The notes beneath the pieces are model-generated. The model saw only the letters and a list, made by a program, of their open reading frames with translations. It ran no database searches and was not told where the DNA came from. Positions 1 to 10,778 of a stretch of 54,282 nucleotides of DNA are shown here, in pieces. Origin of the DNA: Microbotryomycetes sp. JL201 (Eukaryota; Basidiomycota; Microbotryomycetes); NCBI GenBank assembly GCA_033819885.1, contig JAQYUZ010000068.1, positions 1-54,282 on the forward strand, in the 5' to 3' direction. The position numbers and the translations under genes are program-made. Position 1 is the stretch's first letter, and each line of letters opens with the position of its first letter.

Positions 1-309
1 GCGGGCGTGGAAGCTTCGAGCAAATTCCTCTGGCGTCCAGGCGGGAACTCGTCAGCGCTCGATTAGCAAAGCATTCAAAAACGGGTATATGCAAATATGC
101 TTTTTGGCACATGGGAGCTACACACAGACGTGTACATTCCGCGCTTTATGCAGTGCAGAAGCTCCGGCAAGTCGAGTTCAGCTGGGGAGGGACCTCTCGC
201 AAAAAGCACACAGAACAGTCGATTCGAGATGTCTATCTAGATCTAGTGATTGTGAACAAGTTACAAACATCCCACAAGCGCCGCAAAGAAATCCCTCGCC
301 AACGTCATT
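1..309. other. Left-edge region, unassigned open frame
   Basis: This is the stretch between the window edge and the stop codon of the fuconate dehydratase gene. One plus-strand frame is open from base 3 to 404 without a stop, running into the antisense of the neighbouring gene's last exon. Its translation is mixed and slightly basic, but I recognise no family. On the minus strand, bases 1-50 read as a short plausible peptide that could belong to a gene continuing outside the window. It may be the 3' end of a partial gene or only an intergenic spacer, and I cannot decide which. Confidence 0.25.
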
Positions 310-2353
310 TTACGCCAAACCGTGCAGCTTCATGTTCTCAGGATTCGACCAGTAAGATCCATGAGGGAACACAAACTCTGCCTTTGATTCCTCCTTCATT
401 TTAATGGAGTACCCTTCGTCAGGATTCAGCGGGACCTGTTTCGAAGGCGTTAGTACCCCGTTGCAAGGTGTCAGCGTCGCTTAAGGCTCACGTTATAATG
501 GCCCAACGGGTTGATTGTGCAGGGATCGGTAAAGTGCTCGTGCAAGTGGTCCACAAATTCGAGCACATTGACATCACCCGAGCCCGAGACGCAAAGGTAG
601 TCGATGAGTGACACTGGTGCCAGTCAATGACGATTAACTGAAAGTTCTGGCTCTCTCATGGCTGAGACTCACGATGAATAACATATTCGCACAGTCCGAC
701 GCCTCCAGCGTGGGGACAAACGGGCACGCCAAACTTGGCCGCCATCAGAAGAACACCGAGAATCTCGTTGACGCCGGCCATCCGGCACGAATCAATCTGG
801 CACACATCAATGGCCTCGGCTTGCAAAAGTTGTTTGAACACCATTCGGTTGTGCGCATGCTCGCCCGTGGCTATCGAACAAACCCGTCAGCCCCGTTCCA
901 TTCGCTAGCGAACTCGGAAAGACTCACCGACGCCAACGCCGACAGGCTTCAGCTCTTTACGGATGCGAGCATGTCCCAAGATGTCATCCTGAGTGCAACA
1001 TGTTAGTATATTGCAGTTTCGCGTGACCGATGCTATGCGCTCACGGGTGCAGTCGGCTCTTCGATGAACCACGGCTTGAACTCGGCGAGTTGCTTGACGT
1101 ACTCAACAGCCTCTCGCACGTCCCAGACCTGCATAGAAGCCTTTCTTCAGCATGAGAGCTTCACCTTGCGAGGGCTGCTGAACGAACCTGGTTGGCATCG
1201 ATCATCAAAACTGAACCAGTCGGACCAGCGTTCTTGCCGACGAGTGTCTCGGGTGCCGGGATTGGTCGACCTTTGCACTCTTCTGGGTTGTCAATGATTG
1301 ATCGAACCAGTGCAAGTCGTCTCCTGTCATCTTCAACGGAGCCGCCAACCTTTACTTTGAAGTGGTTGAAGCTGCCCAGGGACGGAGGTCAGCACGAGAG
1401 CAGCATGAAGAGGAAGGAAAGTCACCCTGATGCAATAGCCTCCCTCGTCAATCTCGAAACTTTCTCGTCCGAGTATCCAAACCAGCCCTATCACCGGTTG
1501 ACACTCAGCTGCCCGGTCAGATCAAAGCACCAACTCTCGGTACCTACGACTGATGTGGTGTACGAAGGATACCCCTCCTTCTTCATCTTTGCCAGTCTCT
1601 CTTCCTTTCCTTTCTGTTTTGACTTGAGCATCTGCAAAGCCTCGTCTTTTGTGATGGCATCCGTAATGTAGCGGAAAGAGACGGAGCGGACGAATTCTTC
1701 TGGCGTGAAATCGTACACAAGCTTCCACAGGGGTTTGCGCTCATGTCGAGCGTACACTGAGACAGCCACAGGCTTGTGAGCAAGCGCAAAGCAATGGCTT
1801 GGTCGGCTGACGTACTGTCCCAGAGTGCATTGACCACGGCGGCAGTGGCGATGTGAATGACGCCCTTCTCGGGACCGATCCACCTCAACTGAGGATCTGC
1901 GAGCAAATAATCCCATGCGGCACCCATGTCGCCAAACAGATCGCCAGTTTTTTTGCCAACCAGTCGCTCTGCGACTTTCTCGACGGCGGCGCAGACAATG
2001 TCATTTCCGCGACCAATTGTGAAAGTCATGCTAAACGTATGAAAGCCAAGCATGAGCTTTGAACATCATGAAATGCTCGACCGCGCGATTCCGACTTGCC
2101 CATAGCCGATGTCGTCGCCATCGGTCAAAAGAGTGACATAAGCGCTCGAGTAATCGCAAGACTTGTTCACTATCAATGAAGGAGTCAGACGAACAGCCTC
2201 GTATATCGCAAATGGTTGCGTTGCGCCAGGCGGTCGCCAGCGGTCCGCGCGGGCGAGGAAGTCGAATCTGGACTCACTGGCATCGGTGCCATCGCCTGTG
2301 AGCGAGGTAGGAAACCTCAGATCCTCAATTTTGTATCCGGTGATGGTGGTCAT
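310..2353 (-). CDS. L-fuconate dehydratase-like enolase-superfamily protein (ENOSF1-like)
   Basis: Enolase/mandelate-racemase superfamily protein, closest in memory to mitochondrial enolase superfamily member 1 and bacterial L-fuconate dehydratases, which dehydrate L-fuconate to 2-keto-3-deoxy-L-fuconate. Seen in order from the start: [13 protein letters not shown], the capping-domain signature [19 protein letters not shown], the FRYITD and SYTTS segments, a catalytic-barrel metal segment [31 protein letters not shown] and [13 protein letters not shown], ending in [16 protein letters not shown]. Several short introns interrupt it. Two are well fixed: 2170-2277 (GTGAGT donor), which joins DA to [11 protein letters not shown], and 2031-2099, a GC-AG intron that joins GYG to MTFTIGRG. 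The chosen start sits a few residues before the family's conserved N terminus. Substrate is inferred from the family only. The enzyme is probably cytosolic or mitochondrial; no clear presequence is visible. Confidence 0.9.
2031..2099 (-). other. GC-AG intron in the fuconate dehydratase-like gene
   Basis: The donor reads GCAAGT and the acceptor TTTAG. Removing these 69 nt restores the family sequence [11 protein letters not shown], whereas reading through gives a short out-of-family tail and a stop. No GT donor nearby restores the frame. Confidence 0.8.
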
Positions 2354-2898
2354 CGCGAGACTGTGGACGACGGGCCCGGGCCAAAATGCGAGGAGAGGGC
2401 AATAAGTCAGTTGCTTTGTTCGAGCATTGATTTAGAGCGATCACATTGGCTGCAGGATACGGGATTGTGTTCGACTGAGCTGCACGAGTGCAGACACTCT
2501 GCGCGCAAGGTATACCGCTAGCAGTTGCTTGTGAACGCCTGTTCAGCGTTTGCTGTCTACGTGACATTCGCATGATTGTCGCGCGCCATTTCGCTGATCT
2601 TAGTGAGCAATGTATGGACACTGAGACTTACGTGTCGGGCGTATTGTGTGTGAGAGAAAGAGGGATAGGACCTGACGAGCGCGGAGTCCCTCGAGCTGCG
2701 GGCGGCAGTCGGGCCGCCGAGGATTCGGCGCGAGGAGCCGCGCGGCGTCGGTTGACAGGCGCACAGCTGTGCCAATGGTCCAAAGCTGGCATTGCGATTC
2801 GCTGAAAAGGCATCAAACATCGTTTCATTCTCCCAACCGCTCACAAGTTGCAATCCTGTGGCTCTTCGCAAACAAGCTACTTTATCGGGACAAGCCAT
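2354..2898. other. Intergenic region, nothing convincing
   Basis: About 545 bp between the start of the fuconate dehydratase-like gene and the 3' end of BCD1, both on the minus strand. Open frames of 60-110 codons occur on both strands, but their composition is Arg/Ser/Cys-heavy and none shows a family motif or splice continuity. It presumably holds the promoter of the first gene and the 3' end of BCD1. No tRNA-like B box is seen. Confidence 0.4.
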
Positions 2899-4369
2899 CT
2901 AATCAGAATCATAAGCAACCAATCCCGGACCGGCCGAGACAGCATCAGCATGGTCATCGTCAACCTTTGGTCTCTCTGACTCGACTCGAGCATGCTTGAC
3001 CGTCGTTGAGCTTTCCGACTCGGCATCCTTGCCCAATTCCACAGCAGCTTTCCGCTTCTGCCAACCTTCGTCAGACGTGCGCCCGAACGAAACATTCGCT
3101 CCGTCTGATGGATAGCGACTCCTTGCCGAGCTGAAAGTTCCCCTGCCTCCGCCCCTCGAGCCGAGTCCGCCTCTTCCTCGTCCGCGGCCTCGACCCGTGT
3201 TCCAAACACCATCTGAGCGCGACTGTCGCTCGGGCAAGCTACTCAGCCGCTCCACCACGTCAATCTCCCCCGCGGCTTTCGCCGCGGTAAAACCTTCTGT
3301 TGTCCACAGCTCGAATGTTGGAAACTCGAGGACGGTGGCGCCGGTCAGCATCGATTGCAATGTCGAAGAGGGTGTAGCAATCGAGAATTTGCGAGCAGGT
3401 CGCTTGTTTGGCAATACAGGAGCCTCTCGTTGGTCCGTATCCGCTGTTTCGTTCTCGGCATCTTGGTCTGGACGAGAGCTTCGTGGCGGCGGCGTGTACA
3501 ACGACAGCAAGAGCAGGAATGCTGGCTCTGATTCATCTTCTTCTGTTGCTGAAGCGTCCGACCTGGTTTCGTCGGCCGTGTCTTCTTTCTTTCCGGTTTC
3601 TTCAGGCTTGAACGTACTCAGCCACCGCCATTGTGCAGTTCTGAATTCCATTTCGCCCTCGCTCACTGCCTTGGCTTTCCCCTTTTTATCTCTCGAGCCG
3701 AGTGCCGCCGATACGATCGCGAACAATGTTGTCGTACTGGCATGTGGCCCGGTGACGAGCGTTTCTGGCTTTGAAGAATTCGAGCCGGGCATTGGATGCA
3801 AGATAAGCTCCGTTGTCCACTCCAACGCTTTTTGCCTATGTAGAATCACTTGCAGTAAGATGACATGTTGAGTGGGGACGCTTGCAAGTGGCTCACTTTG
3901 GATTCCACCGCGAGTTGTTTCGCGTGCGCCTGCTCATGCCCTTCGGCAGCAAGACGAGGTCCACGTCCTGCTTTCTAGCTTCCTTGACGAGCTTGTCTTC
4001 CTTTTCGTTGCGCTCGTCGAGCCTGCTCGGCGCCAAGGTCCTGCCTTGCGGAATCAGCTTGTCGCCGACGAGGTCCCTGCCGATACTTTCCGTCTTGCGG
4101 CTGACGCTCGAAATAAAGCTTTGATCTCTCATAAGCTGGCCCCAGGAGAATTCGTTCGCCTGGACTGGCACAGACCAGATTGGCGGTGCGACGCCCGAGC
4201 ACGACTGGGCTACCTTGTGTGCGCGCGAGCACGCCACACTGCATGATGAAAACTGACATGCCGGACATGTGTATCGCGCCTGGTTGGTGCCGCAGGTCTC
4301 GCACTGGCCCAGGCGGCTGGTCGTCACTGTAGAGCTCGAGGCGCTCGGCGAAGATTCAGACCGGACCAT
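2899..4369 (-). CDS. BCD1: Box C/D snoRNA protein 1 (HIT zinc finger)
   Basis: Bcd1/ZNHIT6 family, an assembly factor that stabilises box C/D snoRNAs with Rvb1/2 and Nop58 in the nucleus. An N-terminal zf-HIT finger has ligands C23, C26, C35, C38, C43, C47, H51 and C57 counted from the chosen Met. It is followed by the family's diagnostic LLPKGMSRRTRNNSRWNPK, which an intron (about 3840-3894, GTGAGC donor) joins to QKALEWTTELILHP. The C-terminal half is acidic and ends in an Arg-Gly repeat (GRGRGRGRGG) plus a charged tail, typical of nucleolar RNA-associated proteins. An in-frame Met at 4474 exists, but its extra 35 residues look like read-through upstream sequence, so the start next to the finger is preferred. 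The next gene is divergent across about 360 bp. Confidence 0.9.
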
Positions 4370-4730
4370 GCTGACAGTGCCGTCAACTGAGTAAGCCAGC
4401 AAACAAGCACACCAATGGAGTTTCCTAGATGAGCGGATCAGACTGGTGCGTAGAGTGGATGGGCCAAGGGCCAAGCTACGCGTGCAGCTTGACGAGACTT
4501 TTTTTACTCGGTGGGAAAAACATAATGTCCACGCTTAGCGGCGATTGTTATGCGACCGAATCATCATGAGAAATGTTCGCGTTCAACAGTTTGACAGAGT
4601 GTAGCGAGTGTCGGCTTTGGTCTCGGCAGCTGAACGGCTCGGCGGCCCGGTCGCGCCGATCGCGAACCTGGCCCTTCCCAAAGTGCCACTCGGGGTCGGG
4701 CCAGCTCTTTCTTTCACTCTCACATCAAAT
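4370..4730. promoter_or_regulatory. Divergent promoter region BCD1 / DapA-family gene
   Basis: 361 bp between two start codons facing away from each other. It contains a T7 run near 4500. No gene or recognisable consensus element beyond that was seen. Confidence 0.4.
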
Positions 4731-6150
4731 ATGCCACACGCTCGTGAGTGTCTTGACCTGTGCGAGACTGTATCGAGCTCGCTTGACTGACGATGCTCCG
4801 TCTCGCGCAACCGGCATTTCTCCACAGTCAACGGATCGTCTACCGCCCGTGCACCCATCGCACCAGGAGTGTACGCCCCGGTCAATACCTTCTTCGACTC
4901 TCAAACCGAAGATCTGGATCTCGACACGTTCAAGCGACATGCGCTGTACATTGCACAGTCCGGAGGTGCGGACCGGCCTTGGCCTGAGCGCTGATGAGAG
5001 CGCACTCGCAATGGGAGCTGACTTTTGTGCGTGGCGACGTGCAGTCGGACTCGTTGTTGGTGGCTCGATGGGTGAAGCTCATCATTTGACGCGTCAAGAG
5101 CGCAAGCAGCTGCTTGTCGCTGCTCGCCAAATCTTGGACGACAATAACCTCTCGGTACAGCTGATTGCCGGCACGGGTGGAAATTCGACTCGAGAGACAA
5201 TCGAGTTGACAAAAGATGCCGCCGAAGCTGGTGCAGACTCTGCCATGGTCATCACTCCAGGTCAGTCCGGTTTATGCTCGGCGCTCGCGGACGACGGTCG
5301 ACCGCATGGCCTTTCGCGGCGATTATATCAGGTTCTCTACTTCCAGCTTTTCTGACAAAGAATATGTACAAACAGGCTACTTTGCTGGCGCTCTCAGTCC
5401 AAAAGCACTCAAGACGTTCTTTGTGGATGTCGCCAAAGCCAGTCCGATCCCGGTATGCCGTTTCTCCGGCTCGTCGTAACCGCCGTATACTGACAAACGG
5501 TGGCAGGTCATCATCTACAACTATCCAGGCGCATCGTCGGGTATCGACCTCAACAGTGATTTGATCTCTGAGAGCAAGTTGACCCTACCATACCGCCACC
5601 CAGACGACTTCTGACCAGTTTCGCGCTTCGCAGTTGCCAAGTCGGCGCCAAACGTCAAGGGCGTCAAGCTAACGTGCGGCAGTGTCGGCAAGCTGTCCCG
5701 TGTCGTGTCTCTTCGTGACGACTTCACCGTTCTTGGCGGCTTTGTCGACTTCCTCGCGCCTTCTGTAATTCTCGGCAGCGCCGGCTGCATCACTGGACTC
5801 GCGAATATCGCGCCAGTGAGTTTGTTCAGTCTATGAGGTTGGTCAAATGTATCTGACACGATCGCCTCTCTCAGAAATCTTGCCGCAAGCTTTACGAACT
5901 TGCGTGCTCGGGTTTCAAAGGCAATGCCGATGATTTGCGAGCGGCTGCAAAGTTGCAAGAGCTCGTCTCTGCTGGTGACTGGACGATGCAAAAAGGTGGC
6001 ATCAACGGTACCAAGGACGTGTTGCAACGATTGCACGGCTACGGTGGCAAACCGCGTCGACCCATCCTTTCGTACGAGGAAGAGGGCAAAGACGGACAGG
6101 GTTTGTTGAATGAGTTGAAGGCGTTGCTCGAATACGAAAACACATTGTAG
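4731..6150 (+). CDS. Dihydrodipicolinate synthase-family aldolase/lyase
   Basis: DapA/N-acetylneuraminate lyase family TIM-barrel enzyme, closest in feel to eukaryotic 4-hydroxy-2-oxoglutarate aldolase-like proteins. Exon 1 is only ATGCCACACGCTC. A GTGAGT intron ending in CACAG restores GVYAPVNTFFDSQTEDLDLD. Visible motifs are GGSMGEAHHLTRQER (phosphate/carboxylate-binding GxxGE type), LIAGTGGNSTRETIEL, VIIYNYPGASSG with the catalytic-triad Tyr, VKGVKLTCG with the Schiff-base Lys, and a C-terminal GGINGTKDVLQRLHGYGG. At least four further introns of about 55-90 nt are implied. Real substrate unknown: fungal members include 4-hydroxy-2-oxoglutarate aldolase and L-KDG aldolase. The last would fit the neighbouring L-fuconate dehydratase-like gene as a sugar-acid route, but that link is inference. 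Confidence 0.88.
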
Positions 6151-6673
6151 ATATCTGTTGATCTGTTTTTGGGTTGTAACGGTTGGACTGTCAGCTTGAT
6201 TCGATCAACTTTCGCTCGCCGCAGACCGTATCTCTTCGATTAGTGCCAATTGACCTCGTCAGCCTGCTTCCGACTTAGTTATGGTCGGGAAAAAGAGCCA
6301 TTTCAAGCCTCACGGAAAGAAATTCTCACATGGCGCCCGAGACTGTCTTGCGAGTGACAAGTTGATATAGAGATATGCACTTTGAGGGCCTTTTGATTGC
6401 GTCTCGCAATCCCCGTTATTTCGCGTCGACCATGTCGATGGACTTTGGGGCAGTGTGGCCAGAGTTTGAGGATCGTGTGCGAGCAGATACTCAGCGTGTC
6501 TCATCATTGAAGACTACGTACATGTGCTGAGATGGAGTGCGCCGGAATATTTTTCGCTGTTTGTAAACGAACCTGCCGTCATCAGCATTCAAGGCACTGT
6601 TACAACTCTGATTGCAAAAAGAACGAAGCTCAAGACGACACTAAACGACCCGAGAGGAACGCATAACAGTTAT
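6151..6673. other. Convergent intergenic region, nothing found
   Basis: 523 bp between the 3' ends of the DapA-family gene and HSP90. It should hold both transcription terminators. I see no open frame with coding character, no tRNA and no repeat. Confidence 0.5.
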
Positions 6674-9249
6674 CTAGTCGATGCTCTCCATGTCAGAGAA
6701 GGTGGATGCGGCAGCCGGGGCAGACTCGGTAGATGCAGCCGGTGCGGGCGCTTCAGCAACAGGTTCGTCGTCATCAATCGACAAGCCGAGCGAGATCATG
6801 TTGTGGATGCGCGAAGCATAGTCGGCCGGTGCCTCAAGCGAGAAGCCAGATGTGAGGAGGGCAGTCTCGTACAAGAGGACGGTCAAGTCGCGAACAGTCT
6901 TGTCTCCGGCGTCCTCCTGCACCTTGCGCTTGAGCTCCTTGATGATCTTGTTGTGTGGGTTGACCTCGAGAGTCTTCTTAGATTGCATGTCTGGGTGGCG
7001 ATAAGGTGATTTGATTAGCATCAGGTTGCGAAAGGGAAATTAGCCCAGGCGCCGCCACTTACAAGAAGACATGGACGAGTCACGCAGAGCCTGAGCCTTC
7101 ATGATGCGCTCCATGTTGGCAGACCAGCCGAATTGGCCAGTGACGAGCACGCACGGCGAGTCCGAGATGCGGTTCGAGATGACGACCTTTTCGACCTTGT
7201 CGGCAAGAATATCCTTGACCGTGCGGGTCAAATCTTCAAACTCCTTTGTCTCCTTCTCGCGCTCGTTCTTCTCGTCCTCAGTCTCCTCAAGCTCGAGGCC
7301 CTCCTTGTTGATAGCAACGAGTTTGTGGTCGTCGAACTCCTTGAGCTGAGTGAATGCATACTCATCGATGGGGTCGTGCGACAAGATGACCTCGAAGCCC
7401 TTCTTCTTGAAGACCTCCAAGAACGGAGACTCGCGAAGTTGGGAAAGCGACTCGCCGGTCAAGTAGTAAATGTTCTTTTGTTGCTCGGGCATGCGCGTGA
7501 TGTATTCCTTGAGCGAAGCCTGCTCGTCACCAGACTTGGTCGTCGTGAACCGCAAGAACTCGGCAAGCTTGGTGCGGTTCTGAGCGTCCTCGTGGATACC
7601 GAGCTTCAAGTTCTTCGAGAATGCCTCGTAGAACTTGGCAAAGTTCTCCTTGTCCTCGGCAATGTCAGACAACATCTCGAGCGTCTTCTTGACCAAGTTC
7701 TTGCGGATGACCTTCAGGATCTTGTTCTGCTGCAATGTTTCGCGAGAAATGTTGAGTGGCAAGTCCTCCGAGTCGACGATACCCTTGACAAAGTTGAGGT
7801 ACTCGGGAATGAGGTCCTCGCAGTCGTCCATGATGAAAACGCGGCGCACGTACAACTTGATGTTGTTGCGCTTCTTCTTGCTCTCAAACAGGTCGAACGG
7901 CGCACGCTTGGGAATAAACAAGATGGCCTTGAACTCGAGCTGACCCTCGACCGAGAAGTGCTTGACGGCAAGATGGTCTTCCCAGTCGTTGGTGAGCGAC
8001 TTGTAGAATGAGCCATACTCCTCGGCTGTGATGTCAGTTGGGTTGCGAGTCCACAGCGGCTTGGTCTTGTTGAGCTCGACCTGTTCAGTGACGTTTTCCT
8101 TGACCTTTTTCGTCTTCTTGTCCTTCTTCTCCTCGTCGTCAACCTCTTCGATCTTGGGCTTATCATCTTCATCCTTCTTCTCCTCCTCGGCCTCATCATC
8201 TTCGACCTCCTTCTCGACCTCTTTGGTCGTAACGAGCTGGATGGGGTATGAGATGAACTCGGAGTGCTTCTTGACAATGTCCTTGATGCGGCGCTCTTCG
8301 AGGTACTCGAGCTGATCCTCCTTCATGTGGAGAACAAGCTGAGTGCCGCGGCCGAGCGACGGGTTGACAGTGTCTTGAGTGATGGTGAAGGTTCCACCAG
8401 CAGATGACTCCCAGATGTATTGCTCGTCGTCGTTGTGCTTGGTGATGACGGTGACCTTGTCGGCGACGAGGTACGCCGAGTAAAATCCGACACCGAATTG
8501 ACCGATCATACTGTAGGCATGTCAAAATATGTTCAGTGCTTCTTCCTGCGGCCACTGCAGTCACGAAAACTCACGAGATGTCGGCGCCAGACGACAGAGC
8601 CTCCATGAAGGCCTTGGTGCCAGACTTTGCGATTGTTCCGAGGTTGTTGACAAGATCAGCCTTGGTCACTGTGGTTGCAGACATCAATTCATCGCAAGCT
8701 CACGCCAAAAGCGTATAGTTCACTCACTTCCGATACCAGAATCGCGGATAGTCAAAGTCTTGTTCTCCTTGTCGGGGATCAAGCGAATGAAGAGCTCTTT
8801 CTCGGTCTCAAGTTGAGTGGGGTCCGTCAAAGCGGCGTAGCGGACCTTGTCGAGAGCATCGGAGGCGTTGGAGATGAGTTCACGCAAGAAGATCTGTTTG
8901 CAAGAATGTTGTTTGTCAGTGCCCAAATGGCAGAACTATGGCACATGAAGAATCACGAACCTCCTTGTTGGAGTAGAAGGTGTCTGTAGGATGGATGAGG
9001 TCAGGAACTGATGGAACGGTTGGCGAGTTGATCGGCCACTCACTGATGATCAAGTCCAACAATTGGGCTGGAAGCGCGGGAGAGAGCGTCAGTACACCAT
9101 CGATGGCGCTTGAATTGTCGACGTTGACGCACTGATCTCTGCCTGGAAGCCGACTATTGATGAAAGCACAGGCGCGTGTCAGTTGGTTTTCCTCGCACGG
9201 ACCTCTGAGCACATGTGGCGGACTTACAGGTCTCTGGTTGGGCAGACAT
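6674..9249 (-). CDS. HSP90: Cytosolic heat shock protein HSP90
   Basis: ATP-dependent chaperone for kinases, receptors and other clients. The start MSAQPETFGFQAEI is rebuilt across two introns. GHKL ATPase motifs follow: [30 protein letters not shown] and [18 protein letters not shown] charged Glu/Lys/Asp linker lies at about 8070-8230, then the middle domain ([17 protein letters not shown]) and the C-terminal dimerisation domain ([14 protein letters not shown]). Seven introns were placed; the first six cut the N-terminal fifth of the gene into small exons, the seventh precedes the last exon. The absence of an ER signal and KDEL-type end indicates the cytosolic form. The oddity is the terminus: the protein ends SDMESID rather than the canonical MEEVD, the peptide read by TPR co-chaperones. 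No alternative downstream exon coding MEEVD was seen. Confidence 0.97.
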
Positions 9250-9810
9250 GGCGAAGCGTCGGATGTGAACTGTTTGAAAAGAAGAAGGAAGAGCTGTAGT
9301 GTGCAACGAAAGACGAAACAGCGCACGCGAGGAAAAGTGGCCGAGTCAGCCAACGTGCGACGACACGACGTCAAGCGACGGTGCGCAGATGGACGTACAG
9401 AGTGTAGAGGTGCAAGAAAGTGCTTGCTTTTAGAGAGGTGCTGTGCGCTGAACGCGGTTGTGCTTTTTGGGTGCTGTAGTAGCGGGTGAAGAGGCAAGAA
9501 CAGGCGCGAGCGCTCAGGCCAGCCAGGCTCGCGCGCCAAAGAGTTCCACGCGCTTCCATGAATTCGACAAAGTTCGATCGTAGCCTGCACAGGTATCCAC
9601 ATCCAGACAAAGGCAGAGACAATGCTTGACAGCATTCAAAGTGCGTCTTATCAGTCTGACTGCTGCCAATACACAAGTTGCCTACAGAAATTGGAAAACG
9701 AACAGATTTTGCAAAGTTTTCACATTTGAAACAAAAGACGAGAAAATGCACACAAGGTCGAATGAGTATTACCAGGCAAGAGGCTAAGCAGTATGTCACG
9801 GATCCGCATA
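9250..9810. other. HSP90 upstream region
   Basis: 561 bp between the HSP90 start codon and the 3' end of the PITH-domain gene. It holds the HSP90 promoter, including a candidate array of heat-shock-type half-sites (listed separately). No coding frame was accepted here. Confidence 0.5.
9544..9575 (-). promoter_or_regulatory. Candidate step-type heat shock element
   Basis: On the minus strand, four GAA half-sites begin about every 10 bases (plus-strand TTC at 9544, 9554, 9563 and 9573), roughly 300 bp upstream of the HSP90 ATG. HSF is known to bind step-type elements in which direct nGAAn units are separated by 5 bp. The spacing here is 10, 9 and 10, so the match is imperfect. Confidence 0.35.
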
Positions 9811-10673
9811 TCAGCCAATTTGAGAGTGACCTGTCTCGTCCAAGCCAGGAATCTTTTGATGATCAGCCGGATTCGCACTCGCCTCGTACACCGTGATAAT
9901 AGGATCGCGCTGCATCATCTCGCTTATCAATGAGTCGCCCCGCGCCCCAACATGTCCAAAAACTCACAGTGAAGGGCGTATGCTCGCCCTTGAACCCAAC
10001 AAACGAGATCCTCGATGTATCTTCGCCATGATTAGACGGAAAGAACAGGGTCAAAGAATGAATCGAAGGGAATTTGGCAGGCCTGTGACATGGCCAGGAA
10101 TCAGGGAACGTTGGCAGGTTGTGCGCTGACCCCGAATCTAGACTCACCGCACCGCAAACTCGATCACATCTCTGGTCACGGCAACGTCAAAGCTCTGCGT
10201 TGGAGTCTGAGAGCTCGTCTCATCAAAGTCGAGAAGCTGATTGGCAAACACGTGCATCTTGTCGGGCGTGTGGCCAGCCGGTCCGGATTTGATGATTATG
10301 CTTCGTACTGCGAGATCATAGATAATCAGCCCTGCGCTGTATACCAGACCACTGTGACGCACGTTTGATCGAAGCTGTGAAAGGTATCTGTAGGATCAGT
10401 TGCTCATCCGCATCGCTTTCCACAAACTGCGCTTGTGCGAGGAATATCGAGTCAGTGTGCATAGGCCAGCGCGATAAAGCGGTAAAGCACCTCTTGCTCC
10501 TGCATCCGGTCGTCCCATGGTCTGATGACAATCTTGCCGTTGTCCGGGTCAGTTGCATTGAGCGCAACGACCTTGTCGCGATCCACTTGGCCAAACAGAA
10601 AGTCTTGCTGCCCCTCAAGGAGCACGTGCGCATCCTCATCGCCGCATTGACACCCTAGTGGATGCCTGACCAT
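9811..10673 (-). CDS. PITH-domain protein (PITHD1-like)
   Basis: Small protein made almost entirely of a PITH domain, the proteasome-interacting fold also found at the C terminus of thioredoxin-like TXNL1. Visible pieces are GCQCGDEDAHVLLEGQQDFL near the start, QVDRDKVVALNATDP, KIVIRPWDDR, FVESDADEQLILQIPFT, a beta-rich core with PSIHSLTLFFPSNHGEDTSR, ISFVGFKGEHTPFT, and a last exon reading ITVYEASANPADHQKIPG. The last intron has a GTGAGT donor right after HTPFT. The chosen Met precedes the Cys/His-rich N terminus seen in PITHD1 homologues. The start codon faces that of the methyltransferase gene across about 105 bp. Role inferred: proteasome-associated or regulatory; no enzymatic motif. Confidence 0.87.
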
Positions 10674-10778
10674 CGTCTCGTGCGGTACAATTGATGAGCG
10701 AAACGAAAAAAAGTGGTGCGCCGCTTGGTTTCTGCCTCGACCGTTGATCCCGGGTACTACCCTCTGCGCTGCACGGCA

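Noticed and set aside
7133-8011. A 292-codon plus-strand open frame antisense to HSP90, rich in Leu/Val/Glu
   Set aside because: It mirrors the codon-aligned complement of the HSP90 charged and middle domains, has no motif of its own, and is explained by the strong codon bias of HSP90.
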